This document shows, piece by piece, positions 24,954-64,000 of a DNA stretch of 64,000 nucleotides. The translations under genes were made by a program, and so were the position numbers. The notes beneath the pieces are model-generated. The model searched no databases, was not told the DNA's origin, and worked only from the letters and a program-made list of their open reading frames with translations. Every line of letters begins with the position of its first letter. Position 1 is the stretch's first letter. Origin of the DNA: Synaphobranchus kaupii (lineage: Eukaryota; Chordata; Actinopteri; Anguilliformes; Synaphobranchidae); contig CM056389.1 of assembly GCA_029718625.1 (NCBI GenBank), forward strand, positions 18,767,521-18,831,520. Direction: 5' to 3'.

Positions 24954-25412
24954 CATAGACTGTATAAAAATATGGACAAAAGCCACTGCGACGTCACCCA
25001 TTGCCTTCCCACGGCCTCGTAAAAACTGGATTGAAGCTCTGGATGTCTTTTCCGCCGCACGTTTGTACAAACTGCGCCTGCTCCGTGGAGCCGAAGAGGA
25101 CTCAACCTGTCCCTCTGATTGGTCCTGAACAAATGTTAATACCCTGTCCAAACGACACAATATTTTTAAAAAGCAGCACATGCAGAGGCATTAGATGAAG
25201 GAATGGCACCTATTGCAATAAAAAAAATTTTGTGGGAAAAATGTATTGACTGAGTATTTTGACGACATTGCTGCCATTGACTTACATGGTGAAAGACCTA
25301 TACTGGAGCCAATCGCAGTGGCGCTAGTGAGCAACGGTACAATTGCCGCTCCCAGCCCAACCAGGAAGTGAGCTTCAAAACGAAAGCCCAGTCTTGGCCC
25401 CTTGGTGTCAAC
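24954..25412. repeat. Interspersed repeat family copy 2
   Basis: Same family as 22218-22742: 'atagactgtataaaaatatg', 'actggagccaatcgcagtgg', 'cgctagtgagcaac' and 'ccaggaagtgagc' occur in the same order. It lies just inside the left arm of the TTAA-flanked element. Confidence 0.7.
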
Positions 25413-27389
25413 CCATACGGTTTGCCCGTATAAAATACGGGTTTTCCACCTTTTTCGACGGTATACGGTCCATACTAAGGTTATGATACAGGAAATCTAG
25501 TATTTTTCCCATAAACGTTTTACAAAATAGGTAATAAACGCAATCTCCCTCCGCTATTCTCTCGATAAATGTTGTGATTCTGAGGGAAAAGCAAGTAGCG
25601 AAGGATTATGATCTAAAAATGCACTTTATGACAACGAAGACATAGCCCACTAGTTGATACCTAACAACTAGGCCATCTAATGTTAGTTAACCTAGTAAAC
25701 CGTTAAATGATTATGACTGGACAATGTTCATGTTTATGCAATTTTGACCGAAATTAGATTATGTTCCGTGAAGTATTAATGTGGCGGCTATGACTCAATT
25801 TAGTCTTAACAACGTTAACTGTTACTAGATATCCTAATTAAGATGAGAGCTAAGTTTATAACCATACATTAATGCTAAAGTAGCTTAATTAGGCATGTTA
25901 TGTAGGCTAAAACTGCATTTAAAGTGCCACAAGCTAATGGCTGTACCAGGACTCATTGTGGTATCTATGTATTTCTCCTGCACCCAGTTGTAAGTATGTG
26001 GGGTCAGTCATGTGGGGTGTCTCAGTGACTGTTTAACCATTTTAAAATGAGCACCTTGTTGAATGTGTTACTACAAAGTCATTATTATGTGAAGCTAAAT
26101 ACAGGAGTAGGCTATATTAAATAAACGTGAATCAGACAAATAATTGTGCTGGCTAATGCTTTTAATGTTATAGAACATTCGATAAATAATGTCCAGTAGG
26201 GTTTTTGGTGAATTTATACAGTTTTTCTGGTGTGAAAATAAGGACAGCTCTCTCCAGATCTGAGTTGGTTTTCGTTGGATAGTCAAAATCATAATATTGA
26301 AATAACATTGAATAATTATATTGAAATCGTATATTCCTTACTTATATATTACTCCCATGCTTTGTTTGTGTCATCAAATATTTAGGATTTGGCAATATTC
26401 ATTTGGGCTATATTGAATAGATTACAGTTTATAATAGGCTATGCGAAATTAGTAAAAGAAATGCGCTGGTATCCTACAACATAAACGTTCTTTTTTCCAG
26501 CGCGATGCTTTGGAATGGACGTCTGGAATTGTTATTGACACACTAATATGGCTACTGTAGTTTTTAGTAGTTTTAATAGGCCATTTCGTTTTCAGCCTCG
26601 CAGTGTTTCCCCCAGGTTGTCTTTGTAGGCGGGGTAGAAAAGTTTACTGCAAATACCGGAGATTTTTCAATTCGGTTGCAGAAGTATGTATGTATGTTAT
26701 ATCTTTAACTTCTAATTGCCATTTCTTGCGTTCCACGGACTTCCAATTAAAGATTTGAACGTGTGCATGTCCTTTTGCACTGAGGAACAATACACCCAGA
26801 CATTTTCAGTCACAGCCATAGACAACTTATTTTAGACATTATTCCTCCTGAATCAGAGAGAATGCTACGATTTCCACAGTATGAGGGAACTGAGGCTTTG
26901 AGTGAGTGGGGAATTTGGGTAGCTGACAGTGCGGTGCGGCTGAAGGTAGGCTACAATTTCAGAAACTTTTGACTGCAATAGTAGGCGATAATGTTCCCGA
27001 TTTTCATAGCTAAATTAGACATCGCCGAAATTGAAATGAGGATGACATCACTTTAGTCATATCAGACTTTTATCTATCAGGGAATCTGATCAATTTCAAA
27101 ACTTCCATTAGGCTATAGTCTACAGTATAGACCTGCAGCTGGAATTATGCTGCCTTCAAGTGCTGTCGGAATTATCGGAAATACGAGATTCCGACATGGC
27201 AGTTGCACATGAACGAACCTCCAAGTCGTAATTACAAGTGAGGAAAGTCAGAGATAATTTTGCTATTAGACAGACAACAAGCGCTTATTGAATGACTGGA
27301 GGTCAATGGAGTTTTTACAAAACAATTAGCTAAATGGGTCATTATCAGACAGACAAAATCAAAAATCTCCCTTTTCTTTTTAGATTATA

Positions 27390-29204
<1,815 letters not shown>

Positions 29205-29829
29205 TATGTCTAGGTTGTCAGGACCGAGTACTACTATGTACAACCCGTTATAATTTTGACTATCCAACAAAAACCAACTTTAAATCCGGCTAGCGCTGGT
29301 CAGATGCACGCCACTCTAAGCCTACGTTATGTAACTTTAGTTGCTAAGCTAATTGAAAACACTACTGCAGCTCCAATGGGGAAAAGCGTCATAGCGTGTC
29401 ATATCTAAAAATGTTTGCTTGCTTTGCAACACTGACGTGATCAGCGTGACGCAGCGCGTCTGGAAAACAGCTGGAAACAAAAGAACCAGGAGGCGCAGTT
29501 CTAGTGCGGTAAGCTTCAAGACTCACATTAAACATATAGAAACGATATAGAAGTTTAAGAAATAACGCAGAGTTCCCCTTTAAGTTTTTAAATGCTGGGA
29601 AAGTTTTAACACACCCTTTGCGGATGCCTGAAAATTTGCAATGAAGCAAGCCACGATCCAAAAACATGAGCAGCATGTGAAAGAAAAAATTGTATGTTTC
29701 GATAAATAATCTTAAAAGAATCTATGAAAAGTCTAAAACTGATCTGCATTAATTTACTGGTGTTCAATGTTCTTGCACATATAATGCATTTCTGTGTGTG
29801 TTTATCACATTTCATATGTGAATGTTAAT

Positions 29830-32800
29830 ATGTGATATATGAATATCAGTGCTCTATAGAGTGTAATATATGATTGTCAGTGCTATATACCACATATGAA
29901 TTTTTGATATGAGTTTTTGTATGCTGTACGATATATGAATGTATATTTGATAGTGAACGTCAGTGGTGTATACTGTATGTTGTATGAATGTCAGTAGTAT
30001 ATTTGATAGTGAATGCCAGTAGTATATTTCAGTGAATGTCAGTCGTATATCTGATAGTGAATGTCAGTAGTATATTTGATAGTGAATGTCAGTAGTATAT
30101 CTGGTAGTGAATGGCAGTAGTATATTTCATAGTGAATGTCAGAAATATATCTGGTAGTGAATGCCAGTAGTATATTTGATAGTGAATGCCAGTAGTCTAT
30201 CTGAGTGAATGTCAGTAGTATATTTGATAGTGAATGTCAGAAATATATCTGGTAGTGAATGCCAGTAGTATATTTGATAGTGAATGCCAGTAGTCTATCT
30301 GAGTGAATGTCAGTAGTATATTTGATAGTGAATGTCAGTAGTATATCTGGTAGTGAATGGCAGTAGTATATTTCATAGTGAATGTCAGAAGTATATCTGT
30401 TAGTGAATGTCAGAAGTATATTTCATAGTGAATGTCAGTAGTATATCTGGTAGTGAATGTCAGTAGTATATTTCATAGTGAATGTCAGTAGTATATCTGG
30501 TAGTGAATGTCAGTAGTATATTTGATAGTGAATGCCAGTAGTATAATTGGTAGTGAATGTCAGTAGTATATTTCATAGTGAATGTCAGTAGTATATCTGG
30601 TAGTGAATGTCAGTAGTATATTTGATAGTGAATGCCAGTAGTATATTTGATAGTGAATGTCAGAAGTATATCTGGTAGTGAATGTCAGTAGTATATTTCA
30701 TAGTGAATGTCAGTAGTATATCTGTTAGTGAATGTCAGAAGTATATTTCATAGTGAATGTCAGTAGTATATCTGTTAGTGAATGTCAGAAGTATATTTCA
30801 TAGTGAATGTCAGAAGTATATCTGTTAGTGAATGTCAGTAGTATATTTCATAGTGAATGTCAGTAGTATATCTGTTAGTGAATGTCAGTAGTATATTTCA
30901 TAGTGAATGTCAGTAGTATATTTCATAGTGAATGTCAGTAGTATATCTGGTAGTGCATGTCAGTAGTATATTTCATAGTGAATGCCAGTAGTATATTTGA
31001 TAGTGAATGTCAGAAGTATATCTGTTAGTGAATGTCAGTAGTATATTTGATAGTGAATGTCAGAAGTATATCTGGTAGTGAATGTCAGTAGTATATTTCA
31101 TAGTGAATGTCAGTAGTATATCTGTTAGTGAATGTCAGAAGAATATTTCATAGTGAATGTCAGTAGTATATCTGTTAGTGAATGTCAGAAGTATATTTCA
31201 TAGTGAATGTCAGAAGTATATCTGTTAGTGAATGTCAGTAGTATATTTCATAGTGAATGTCAGTAGTATATTTCATAGTGAATGTCAGTAGTATATCTGG
31301 TAGTGCATGTCAGTAGTATATTTCATAGTGAATGCCAGTAGTATATTTGATAGTGAATGTCAGAAGTATATCTGTTAGTGAATGTCAGTAGTATATTTCA
31401 TAGTGAATGTCAGAAGTATATCTGGTAGTGAATGTCAGTAGTATATTTCATAGTGAATGTCAGTAGTATATCTGTTAGTGAATGTCAGAAGTATATTTCA
31501 TAGTGAATGTCAGTAGTATATCTGTTAGTGAATGTCAGAAGTATATTTCATAGTGAATGTCAGAAGTATATCTGTTAGTGAATGTCAGTAGTATATTTCA
31601 TAGTTAATGTCAGTAGTATATCTGTTAGTGAATGTCAGTAGTATATTTCATAGTGAATGTCAGAAGTATATCTGGTAGTGAATGCCAGTAGTATATTTGA
31701 TAGTGAATGTCAGTAGTATATCTGTTAGTGAATGTCAGAAGTATATTTCATAGTGAATGTCAGTAGTATATATGGTAGTGAATGTCAGTAGTATATTTCA
31801 TAGTGAATGTCAGTAGTATATCTGGTAGTGAATGTCAGTAGTATATTTGATAGTGAATGCCAGTAGTATAATTGGTAGTGAATGTCAGTAGTATATTTCA
31901 TAGTGAATGTCAGTAGTATATCTGGTAGTGAATGTCAGTAGTATATTTGATAGTGAATGCCAGTAGTATATTTGATAGTGAATGTCAGAAGTATATCTGG
32001 TAGTGAATGTCAGTAGTATATTTCATAGTGAATGTCAATAGTATATCTGTTAGTGAATGTCAGAAGTATATTTCATAGTGAATGTCAGTAGTATATCTGT
32101 TAGTGAATGTCAGAAGTATATTTCATAGTGAATGTCAGAAGTATATCTGTTAGTGAATGTCAGTAGTATATTTCATAGTGAATGTCAGTAGTATATCTGT
32201 TAGTGAATGTCAGAAGTATATTTCATAGTGAATGTCAGTAGTATATCTGTTAGTGAATGTCAGAAGTATATTTCATAGTGAATGTCAGAAGTATATCTGT
32301 TAGTGAATGTCAGTAGTATATTTCATAGTGAATGTCAGTAGTATATTTCATAGTGAATGTCAGTAGTATATCTGGTAGTGCATGTCAGTAGTATATTTCA
32401 TAGTGAATGCCAGTAGTATATTTGATAGTGAATGTCAGAAGTATATCTGTTAGTGAATGTCAGTAGTATATTTCATAGTGAATGTCAGAAGTATATCTGG
32501 TAGTGAATGTCAGTAGTATATTTCATAGTGAATGTCAGTAGTATATCTGTTAGTGAATGTCAGAAGTATATTTCATAGTGAATGTCAGTAGTATATCTGT
32601 TAGTGAATGTCAGAAGTATATTTCATAGTGAATGTCAGAAGTATATCTGTTAGTGAATGTCAGTAGTATATTTCATAGTTAATGTCAGTAGTATATCTGT
32701 TAGTGAATGTCAGTAGTATATTTCATAGTGAATGTCAGAAGTATATCTGGTAGTGAATGTCAGTAGTATATTTCATAGTGAATGTCAGTAGTACATCTGT

Positions 32801-33748
32801 TAGTGAATGTCAGTAGTATATCTGTTAGTGAATGTCAGAAGTATATTTCAGTGAATGTCAGAAGTATATCTGTTAGTGAATGTCAGTAGTATATTTCATA
32901 GTGAATGTCAGTAGTATATCTGTTAGTGAATGTCAGAAGTATATTTCATAGTGAATGTCAGAAGTATATCTGTTAGTGAATGTCAGTAGTATATTTCATA
33001 GTGAATGTCGGTAGTATATCTGTTAGTGAATGTCAGTAGTATATTTGATAGTGAATGTCAGTAGTATATTTGATAGTGAATGTCAGAAGTATATCTGTTA
33101 GTGAATGTCAGAAGTATATCTGTTAGTGAATGTCAGAAGTATATCTGTTAGTGAATGTCAGTAGTATATTTCATAGTGAATGTCGGTAGTATATCTGTTA
33201 GTGAATGTCAGTAGTATATTTCATAGTGAATGTCAGAAGTATATCTGTTAGTGAATGTCAGAAGTATATTTCATAGTGAATGTCAGAAGTATATCTGTTA
33301 GTGAATGTCAGTAGTATATCTGTTAGTGAATGTCAGTAGTATATTTCATAGTGAATGTCAGTAGTATATTTCATAGTGAATGTCAGTAGTATATCTGGTA
33401 GTGAATGTCAGTAGTATATTTCATAGTGAATGTCAGTAGTATATTTCATAGTGAATGCCAGTAGTATATTTCAGTGAATGTCAGTAGTATATTTGATAGT
33501 GAATGTCAGTAGTGTATTTCATAGTGAATGTCAGTAGTATATCTGTTAGTGAATGTCAGTAGTATATTTCATAGTGAATGTCAGTAGTATATTTGATAGT
33601 GAATGTCAGTAGTATATTTCATAGTGAATGTCAGTAGTATATCTGTTAGTGAATGTCAGTAGTATATTTCATAGTGAATGTCAGTAGTATATCTGTTAGT
33701 GAATGTCAGTAGTATATTTCATAGTGAATGTCAGTAGTACATTTGATG
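29830..33748. repeat. 25-bp minisatellite, ~150 copies, abutting the robo1 stop codon
   Basis: The unit is 'tagtgaatgtcagtagtata' plus five variable bases (tttca, tttga, tctgg or tctgt). Variant types alternate, giving 50-bp and larger periods. A rare variant ('ataattgg') recurs exactly 1325 bp apart (30543 and 31868). Another ('tagtgcatgt') recurs at 30951, 31301 and 32376, spacings of 350 and 1075 bp, all multiples of 25. Units are degenerate before ~29945. On the robo1 (minus) strand the array begins within a few bases of the stop codon, so it would be 3' UTR or downstream sequence. Confidence 0.95.
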
Positions 33749-58510
<24,762 letters not shown>

Positions 58511-59314
58511 CTGGGGGGGGGGGGGGGGGGGGGGTAGAGATGGTGAGGGGGGCGGGAACAGGCAGAATCCACATCCTGGTTTTTCCAGCGCGATTGGCAG
58601 GTGCCAGAGATCCAGGCAGTCTCTGTGAAATTCTCTGAAGTACAGACCGTGCCCGAAACTCAGCCGCCGTGAAATTGCAATATAAACGCACTTTATATAC
58701 CCAAATTACCACCTTTAAAAATGCACAGCAGGAAAACTTGTGAAGTGGCTACGCGGCCACCCCTCACTGACAAAATCTTCACACACATGGTCACACTTGC
58801 ATGTGCAGCAGACGCACGCACACACACACACACACACACACAAAACACAAAAGCTCAGACGCGCAAGGTCACACATAACCGCCCCAGGTAAAATGGAAAG
58901 AGCTTGTACAATCAACCGTGCATTACAAGACATTGTTACTCTCAAACAAACATCATTCACTGTTCATTCCATCTGGATAACTTCAAAGGGCAGACCACAG
59001 CCTTTTCCCCCGTCTCAGAGTTATCTGTATCTGAAGTTCTAAGCACATGGGCGAACAGCTGACAACAGTACCGGCTTCCCGCCAGCAGGTGGCGATATAT
59101 CACCAGGGTTTAGCTTTCCTAGCAGCTGAAAGGAGGGGTACATTACGTGTCAGTGCTGTATGTTCACCACAGACAGAAAATGAGGTGAAAGTTCCACATG
59201 GGGGTCCATTTGGGATTGTGGTGCTGAATAGTGAACCAAAGACTCGTTGGCTTAGCTGAGTTTTATCCCTAAAGCACTTCATTCTGAAGGCCCTCCTCCT
59301 TAATCACATTAGAT
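58511..59314. other. robo1 intron, no exon recognised
   Basis: A G-run (58513-58534) adjoins the acceptor. CA microsatellite at 58818-58842. ORFs at 58715-59282 have no family resemblance. Confidence 0.6.
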
Positions 59315-60106
59315 CAGTGGTTCTAAAACTCGGATCCTGGGGCCCCCTGTGTATGCTGGGGCCCCCCTGTGTATGCTGGGGCCCCCCCTGTGTATGCTGG
59401 TTTTCATTCCAACCACAATTGCGATCGAAGAATTTTAACAAGCTGTTCATTTTTCTTAATTGCACTTTTCATGTTCTGATGGATTATTTACCCTCTTAAG
59501 GCAAATTATGTCAGAAAATGTATGCCACGTAGAATAAATGTCCAATGTTCACATTTTGCTTATTGTGCTATATTGCAATCAATTTCAAAAGAGGTAACAA
59601 AACTGAGCAAATGAAAGGCCGACATGAATCAATAGGCTCCTAATTGGTGAAAGTGTGGACACATGGCCACGAAAACTAACCATTTGGTTGATAATGAACA
59701 ACGCAAATTGATAATGAGACAAACCTGCATTGTGTTAATAAGTTTAAGGAAACAAAATTATGAAAGAACTTAAACACTTGTACAACGACCTAATTAGGAG
59801 CATATTGATTCACCTGTCTTTAATTTGATCAGTTATAACATTTATAACAGATACAGCACAATAAGCAAAATGGAACATGGATTATACATGGCAGGCATAG
59901 CTATTTTGTGACATAATTTGGCTTAAGAGGGTAAATAATCCATCAAAACATGAAAAGTGCAATTAAGAAAAATGAACAGCTTGTTAAAATTCTCGCATCG
60001 CGATTGTGGTTGGAACGAAAACCAGCATACACAGGGGGGCCCCCAGCATACACAGGGGGCCCCAGCATACACAGGGGGCCCCCAGGACCGAGTTTGAGAA
60101 CCACTG
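59315..60106. mobile_element. Complete hAT-type fold-back MITE (792 bp) with 8-bp target duplication
   Basis: Ends 'cagtggttctaaaactcgga' and, inverted, 'cagtggttctcaaactcggt'. Flanks cattagat (59307-59314) and cgttagat (60107-60114) are a target duplication with one mismatch. The arms are inverted over ~285 bp ('cttaattgcacttttcatgt' faces 'acatgaaaagtgcaattaag'). The loop contains another inverted pair ('aatcaataggctcctaattg'). A 'cagcatacacagggggcccc' unit near both ends is repeated three times. Fragments occur at 8554 and 44140-44742. Confidence 0.88.
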
Positions 60107-60339
60107 CGTTAGATAAACCACTCTCAACCCCTTAATTAGCACAGGCTCGCATTTGGGCCGGACGTGCTTTAGTTTATTTCACTGGTATTATTTTTAATAA
60201 CAGTGGCATAAAGGGCATCTATTATGGAAATGCCCTTTATGCGCTATTGTGAGACCTATAAACATTTAAAGTGAGAACTTAAACAGACCTCCCAACTCAT
60301 GTTCATGATGAGTAAAATTTTATTTGAGTATAATAATGC

Positions 60340-61446
60340 CACATCCACAGTTAAACAGCTAAGATGTGATAATGACACATCCACAGTTAAACAGGTAAGA
60401 ATGACACATCCACAGTTAAACAGGTAAGATGTGATAATGGCACATCCACAGTTAAACAGGTAAGATGTGAGAATGACACATCCACAGTTAAACAGGTAAG
60501 ATGTGAGAATGACACATCCACAGTTAAACAGGTAAGATGTGAGAATGACACATCCACAGTTAAACAGGTAAGATGTGAGAATGACACATCACAGTTAAAA
60601 AAGGTAAGATGTGATAATGACACATCCACAGTTAAACAGGTAAGATGCGATAATGGCACATCCACAGTTAAACAGGTAAGATGTGAGAATGACACATCCA
60701 CAGTTAAACAGGTAAGATGTGATAATGGCACATCCACAGTTAAACAGGTAAGATGTGAGGAATGACACATCCACAGTTAAACAGGTAAGAGTGAGAATGA
60801 CACATTCACAGTTAAAAAGGTAAGATGTGATAATGGCACATGCACAGTTAAAACAGGTAAGATGTGAGAATGACACCATCCACAGTTAAAAAGGTAAGAT
60901 GTGATAATGGCACATCCACAGTTAAACAGGTAAGATGTGAGAATGACACATCCACAGTTAAACAGGTAAGATGTGATAATGGCACATCCACAGTTAAACA
61001 GGTAAGATGTGAGAATGACACATCCACAGTTAAACAGGTAAGATGTGATAATGGCACATCCACAGTTAAACAGGTAAGATGTGAGAATGACACATCCACA
61101 GTTAAACAGGTAAGATGTGAGAATGACACATCCACAGTTAAAAAGGTAAGATGTGATAATGGTACATCCACAGTTAAAAAGGTAAGATGTGATAATGGCA
61201 CATCCACAGTTAAACAGGTAAGATGTGATAATGACACATCCACAGTTAAACAGGTAAGATGTGATAATGACACATCCACAGTTAAAAAGGGTAAGATGTG
61301 ATAATGGTACATCCACAGTTAAAAAGGTAAGATGTGATAATGGCACATCCACAGTTAAACAGGTAAGATGTGATAATGACACATCCACAGTTAAACAGGT
61401 AAGATGTGATAATGGCACATCCACAGTTAAACAGGTAAGATGTGAT
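60340..61446. repeat. 36-bp minisatellite, ~31 copies
   Basis: Unit 'gtaagatgtgataatggcac' + 'atccacagttaaacag', variants gata/gaga and ggca/gaca. 36 is a multiple of three, so ORFs of 127-215 codons appear on both strands by periodicity. The plus strand repeats a textbook 5' splice site (ACAG|GTAAGA) in every unit. Confidence 0.95.
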
Positions 61447-62024
61447 TTACAGCTCTGCAGGCTGTATGCGCCACTTGGCCAGTAACCTAAGCATGTTACG
61501 ATGAATCTTATAATTTATGAATAAAAAATGCAGTTACATAATATAAAGCCTTTTCTTTCTTGCATGCAGTCTAGCTGCGGCAAAATGTCGTTACATAAAC
61601 GGCAGGCTGGACTTGGATTCGATCTATCAAGCTACTTCTTCCTGGCGAAGGACTCTCAGCCTTTTTACATAATCTTTTCAGGAAATCTTTCTCCAACCGC
61701 TCACATATTTCGCTCATGATGTCAAGAATCACTTCGACATATCAACCTCGTTTCCATGATACCCTGCAACCACATTAATCACACCTGCGTTGATTTCTCG
61801 CTTGTCCATGGCCTGATACAAGCTTTCCACCCCCCTCCTCTCTTCTACTTTGTGGTTGATATTTTGGTATACTTCTGTTTACAGACTCACACTGCCCTCA
61901 GTCTCTGTCTCCTTCCTTAAGGGGCTGTCGCTCTGCGTTTGTCGTCTCCTCTCTCTAACCGTTCCTGCAAACAGTTACCTCTGCATGGCCCGGATTCAGC
62001 CTCAGGCATGACAGGATTCAACAT
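61447..62024. other. Unique-looking sequence before the gap, no gene recognised
   Basis: No exon or repeat I can support. Confidence 0.5.
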
Positions 62025-62524
62025 NNNNNNNNNNNNNNNNNNNNNNNNNNNNNNNNNNNNNNNNNNNNNNNNNNNNNNNNNNNNNNNNNNNNNNNNNNNN
62101 NNNNNNNNNNNNNNNNNNNNNNNNNNNNNNNNNNNNNNNNNNNNNNNNNNNNNNNNNNNNNNNNNNNNNNNNNNNNNNNNNNNNNNNNNNNNNNNNNNNN
62201 NNNNNNNNNNNNNNNNNNNNNNNNNNNNNNNNNNNNNNNNNNNNNNNNNNNNNNNNNNNNNNNNNNNNNNNNNNNNNNNNNNNNNNNNNNNNNNNNNNNN
62301 NNNNNNNNNNNNNNNNNNNNNNNNNNNNNNNNNNNNNNNNNNNNNNNNNNNNNNNNNNNNNNNNNNNNNNNNNNNNNNNNNNNNNNNNNNNNNNNNNNNN
62401 NNNNNNNNNNNNNNNNNNNNNNNNNNNNNNNNNNNNNNNNNNNNNNNNNNNNNNNNNNNNNNNNNNNNNNNNNNNNNNNNNNNNNNNNNNNNNNNNNNNN
62501 NNNNNNNNNNNNNNNNNNNNNNNN
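62025..62524. other. Assembly gap, 500 N
   Basis: Exactly 500 N, probably a fixed-size placeholder. The right flank starts within the 44-bp array, so the gap likely hides more repeat. ORFs with X residues across it are meaningless. Confidence 0.99.
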
Positions 62525-64000
62525 CTCCTTTTGCCCCTCTGCTCTTACACACCACACATCTTACAGGCTCCTTTTGTCTTCTCTGCTCTTACACACCACA
62601 CATCTTACAGGCTCCTTTTGCCTTCTCTGCTCTTACTCACCACACATCTTACAGGCTCCTTTTGCCTTCTCTGCTCTTACTCACCACACATCTTACAGGC
62701 TCCTTTTGCCCCTCTGCTCTTACACACCACACATCTTACAGGCTCCTTTTGTCTTCTCTGCTCTTACACACCACACATCTTACAGGCTCCTTTTGCCTTC
62801 TCTGCTCTTACTCACCACACATCTTACAGGCTCCTTTTGCCTTCTCTGCTCTTACACACCACACATCTTACAGGCTCCTTTTGCCTCTCTGCTCTTACTC
62901 ACCACACATCTTACAGGCTCCTTTAGCCTTCTCTGCTCTTACTCACCACACATCTTACAGGCTCCTTTTGCCTTCTCTGCTCTTACTCACCACACATCTT
63001 ACAGGCTCCTTTTGCCTCTCTGCTCTTACACACCACACATCTTACAGGCTCCTTTTGCCCTTCTCTGCTCTTACTCACCACACATCTTACAGGCTCCTTT
63101 TGCCTCTCTGCTCTTACTCACCACACATCTTACAGGCTCCTTTTGCCTTCTCTGCTCTTACACACCACACATCTTACAGGCTCCTTTTGCCTTCTCTGCT
63201 CTTACACACCACACATCTTACAGGCTCCTTTTGCCTCTCTGCTCTTACACACCACACATCTTACAGGCTCCTTTTGCCTTCTCTGCTCTTACACACCACA
63301 CATCTTACAGGCTCCTTTTGCCTCTCTGCTCTTACTCACCACACATCTTACAGGCTCCTTTTGCCTTCTCTGCTCTTACTCACCACACATCTTACAGGCT
63401 CCTTTTGCCTCTCTGCTCTTACTCACCACACATCTTACAGGCTCCTTTTGCCTCTCTGCTCTTACTCACCACACATCTTACAGCTCTTACTCACCACACA
63501 TCTTACAGGCTCCTTTTGCCTTCTCTGCTCTTACACACCACACATCTTACAGGCTCCTTTTGCCTCTCTGCTCTTACACACCACACATCTTACAGGCTCC
63601 TTTTGCCTTCTCTGCTCTTACACACCACACATCTTACAGGCTCCTTTTGCCTTCTCTGCTCTTACACACCACACATCTTACAGGCTCCTTTTGCCTTCTC
63701 TGCTCTTACACACCACACATCTTACAGGCTCCTTTTGCCTTCTCTGCTCTTACTCACCACACATCTTACAGGCTCCTTTTGCCTTCTCTGCTCTTACACA
63801 CCACACATCTTACAGGCTCCTTTTGCCTTCTCTGCTCTTACTCACCACACATCTTACTGGCTCCTTTTGCCTTCTCTGCTCTTACTCACCAAACATCTTA
63901 CAGGCTCCTTTTGCCTTCTCTGCTCTTACACACCACACATCTTACAGGCTCCTTTTGCCTTCTCTGCTCTTACTCACCACACATCTTACAGGCTCCTTTT
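62525..64000. repeat. 42-44-bp minisatellite, ~34 copies, running off the window
   Basis: Unit 'ctcttacacaccacacatct' + 'tacaggctccttttgccttc' + 'tctg', with variants tacaca/tactca and gccttctctg/gcctctctg. The true length is unknown because of the gap on the left and the window edge on the right. Confidence 0.96.

Noticed and set aside
29830..33748. CRISPR-like regular array
   Set aside because: No distinct spacers between repeats, eukaryotic context and no cas genes. Plain tandem repeat. The same applies to 60.3-61.4 and 62.5-64 kb.
60387..61485. Repeat-protein-like ORFs (TVKQVRCDNGTS / CLTVDVSFSHLT repeats) on both strands
   Set aside because: The unit is 36 bp, a multiple of three, so openness is automatic. 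Both strands are open and there is no start context, splice site or family resemblance.
61917..62557. ORFs of 179 and 212 codons containing X
   Set aside because: They cross the 500-N gap.

Overview
The window is vertebrate, most likely teleost fish. It carries many small exons with GT/AG introns, L2-type LINE remnants, tRNA-derived SINEs with an L2-like tail, Tc1 and Sleeping-Beauty-like transposons with TA targets, hAT, TTAA-target and fold-back MITEs, and very many micro- and minisatellites. I cannot name the species or order.

The only host gene I can support is the 3' half of roundabout-1 (robo1), on the minus strand. It spans 58510 down to a stop codon at 33749-33751. Thirteen coding exons are visible: the third fibronectin-III domain, the transmembrane segment, and the cytoplasmic tail with motifs CC0, CC1, CC2 and a degenerate CC3. 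The exons total 2546 nt. Removing five single-base homopolymer insertions leaves 2541 nt, exactly 847 codons including the stop, and all exon phases then agree. The 5' part of the gene (signal peptide, Ig domains, FN3 1-2) lies beyond the right edge.

Layout: 1-5260 is an AT-rich ~176-bp satellite with a 2095-bp higher-order period. 5.3-29.8 kb is gene-free and packed with mobile-element remnants: an L2 LINE at 6.7-8.4 kb, Tc1 elements at 12.2-13.7 and 20.8-21.4 kb, a hAT-like repeat at 18.8-20.1 kb, and a 4.9-kb long-terminal-inverted-repeat element at 24.7-29.6 kb holding a Sleeping-Beauty-like copy. 29.8-33.75 kb is a 25-bp minisatellite that runs right up to the robo1 stop codon. 33.75-58.5 kb is robo1, with introns holding a ~0.9-kb polypurine tract, long (CA)n arrays, MITEs, SINEs and minisatellites. 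58.5-64 kb holds a hAT fold-back element, a 36-bp array, a 500-N gap and a 44-bp array running off the window.

The most unusual observation is that two separate minisatellites inside robo1 are tandem copies of an exon-intron junction. At 55.0-56.4 kb about 23 copies of a 59-bp unit each repeat the end of the transmembrane/CC0 exon plus its 5' splice site. At 46.69-46.89 kb a ~45-bp unit repeats the end of another cytoplasmic exon plus its 5' splice site four times, and the reading frame stays open through all of them. Two microexons (27 and 43 nt) also have long UG-repeat tracts within about 20-30 nt of their 5' splice sites. Together these suggest splice-site minisatellites that could diversify or disturb Robo1 receptor splicing.
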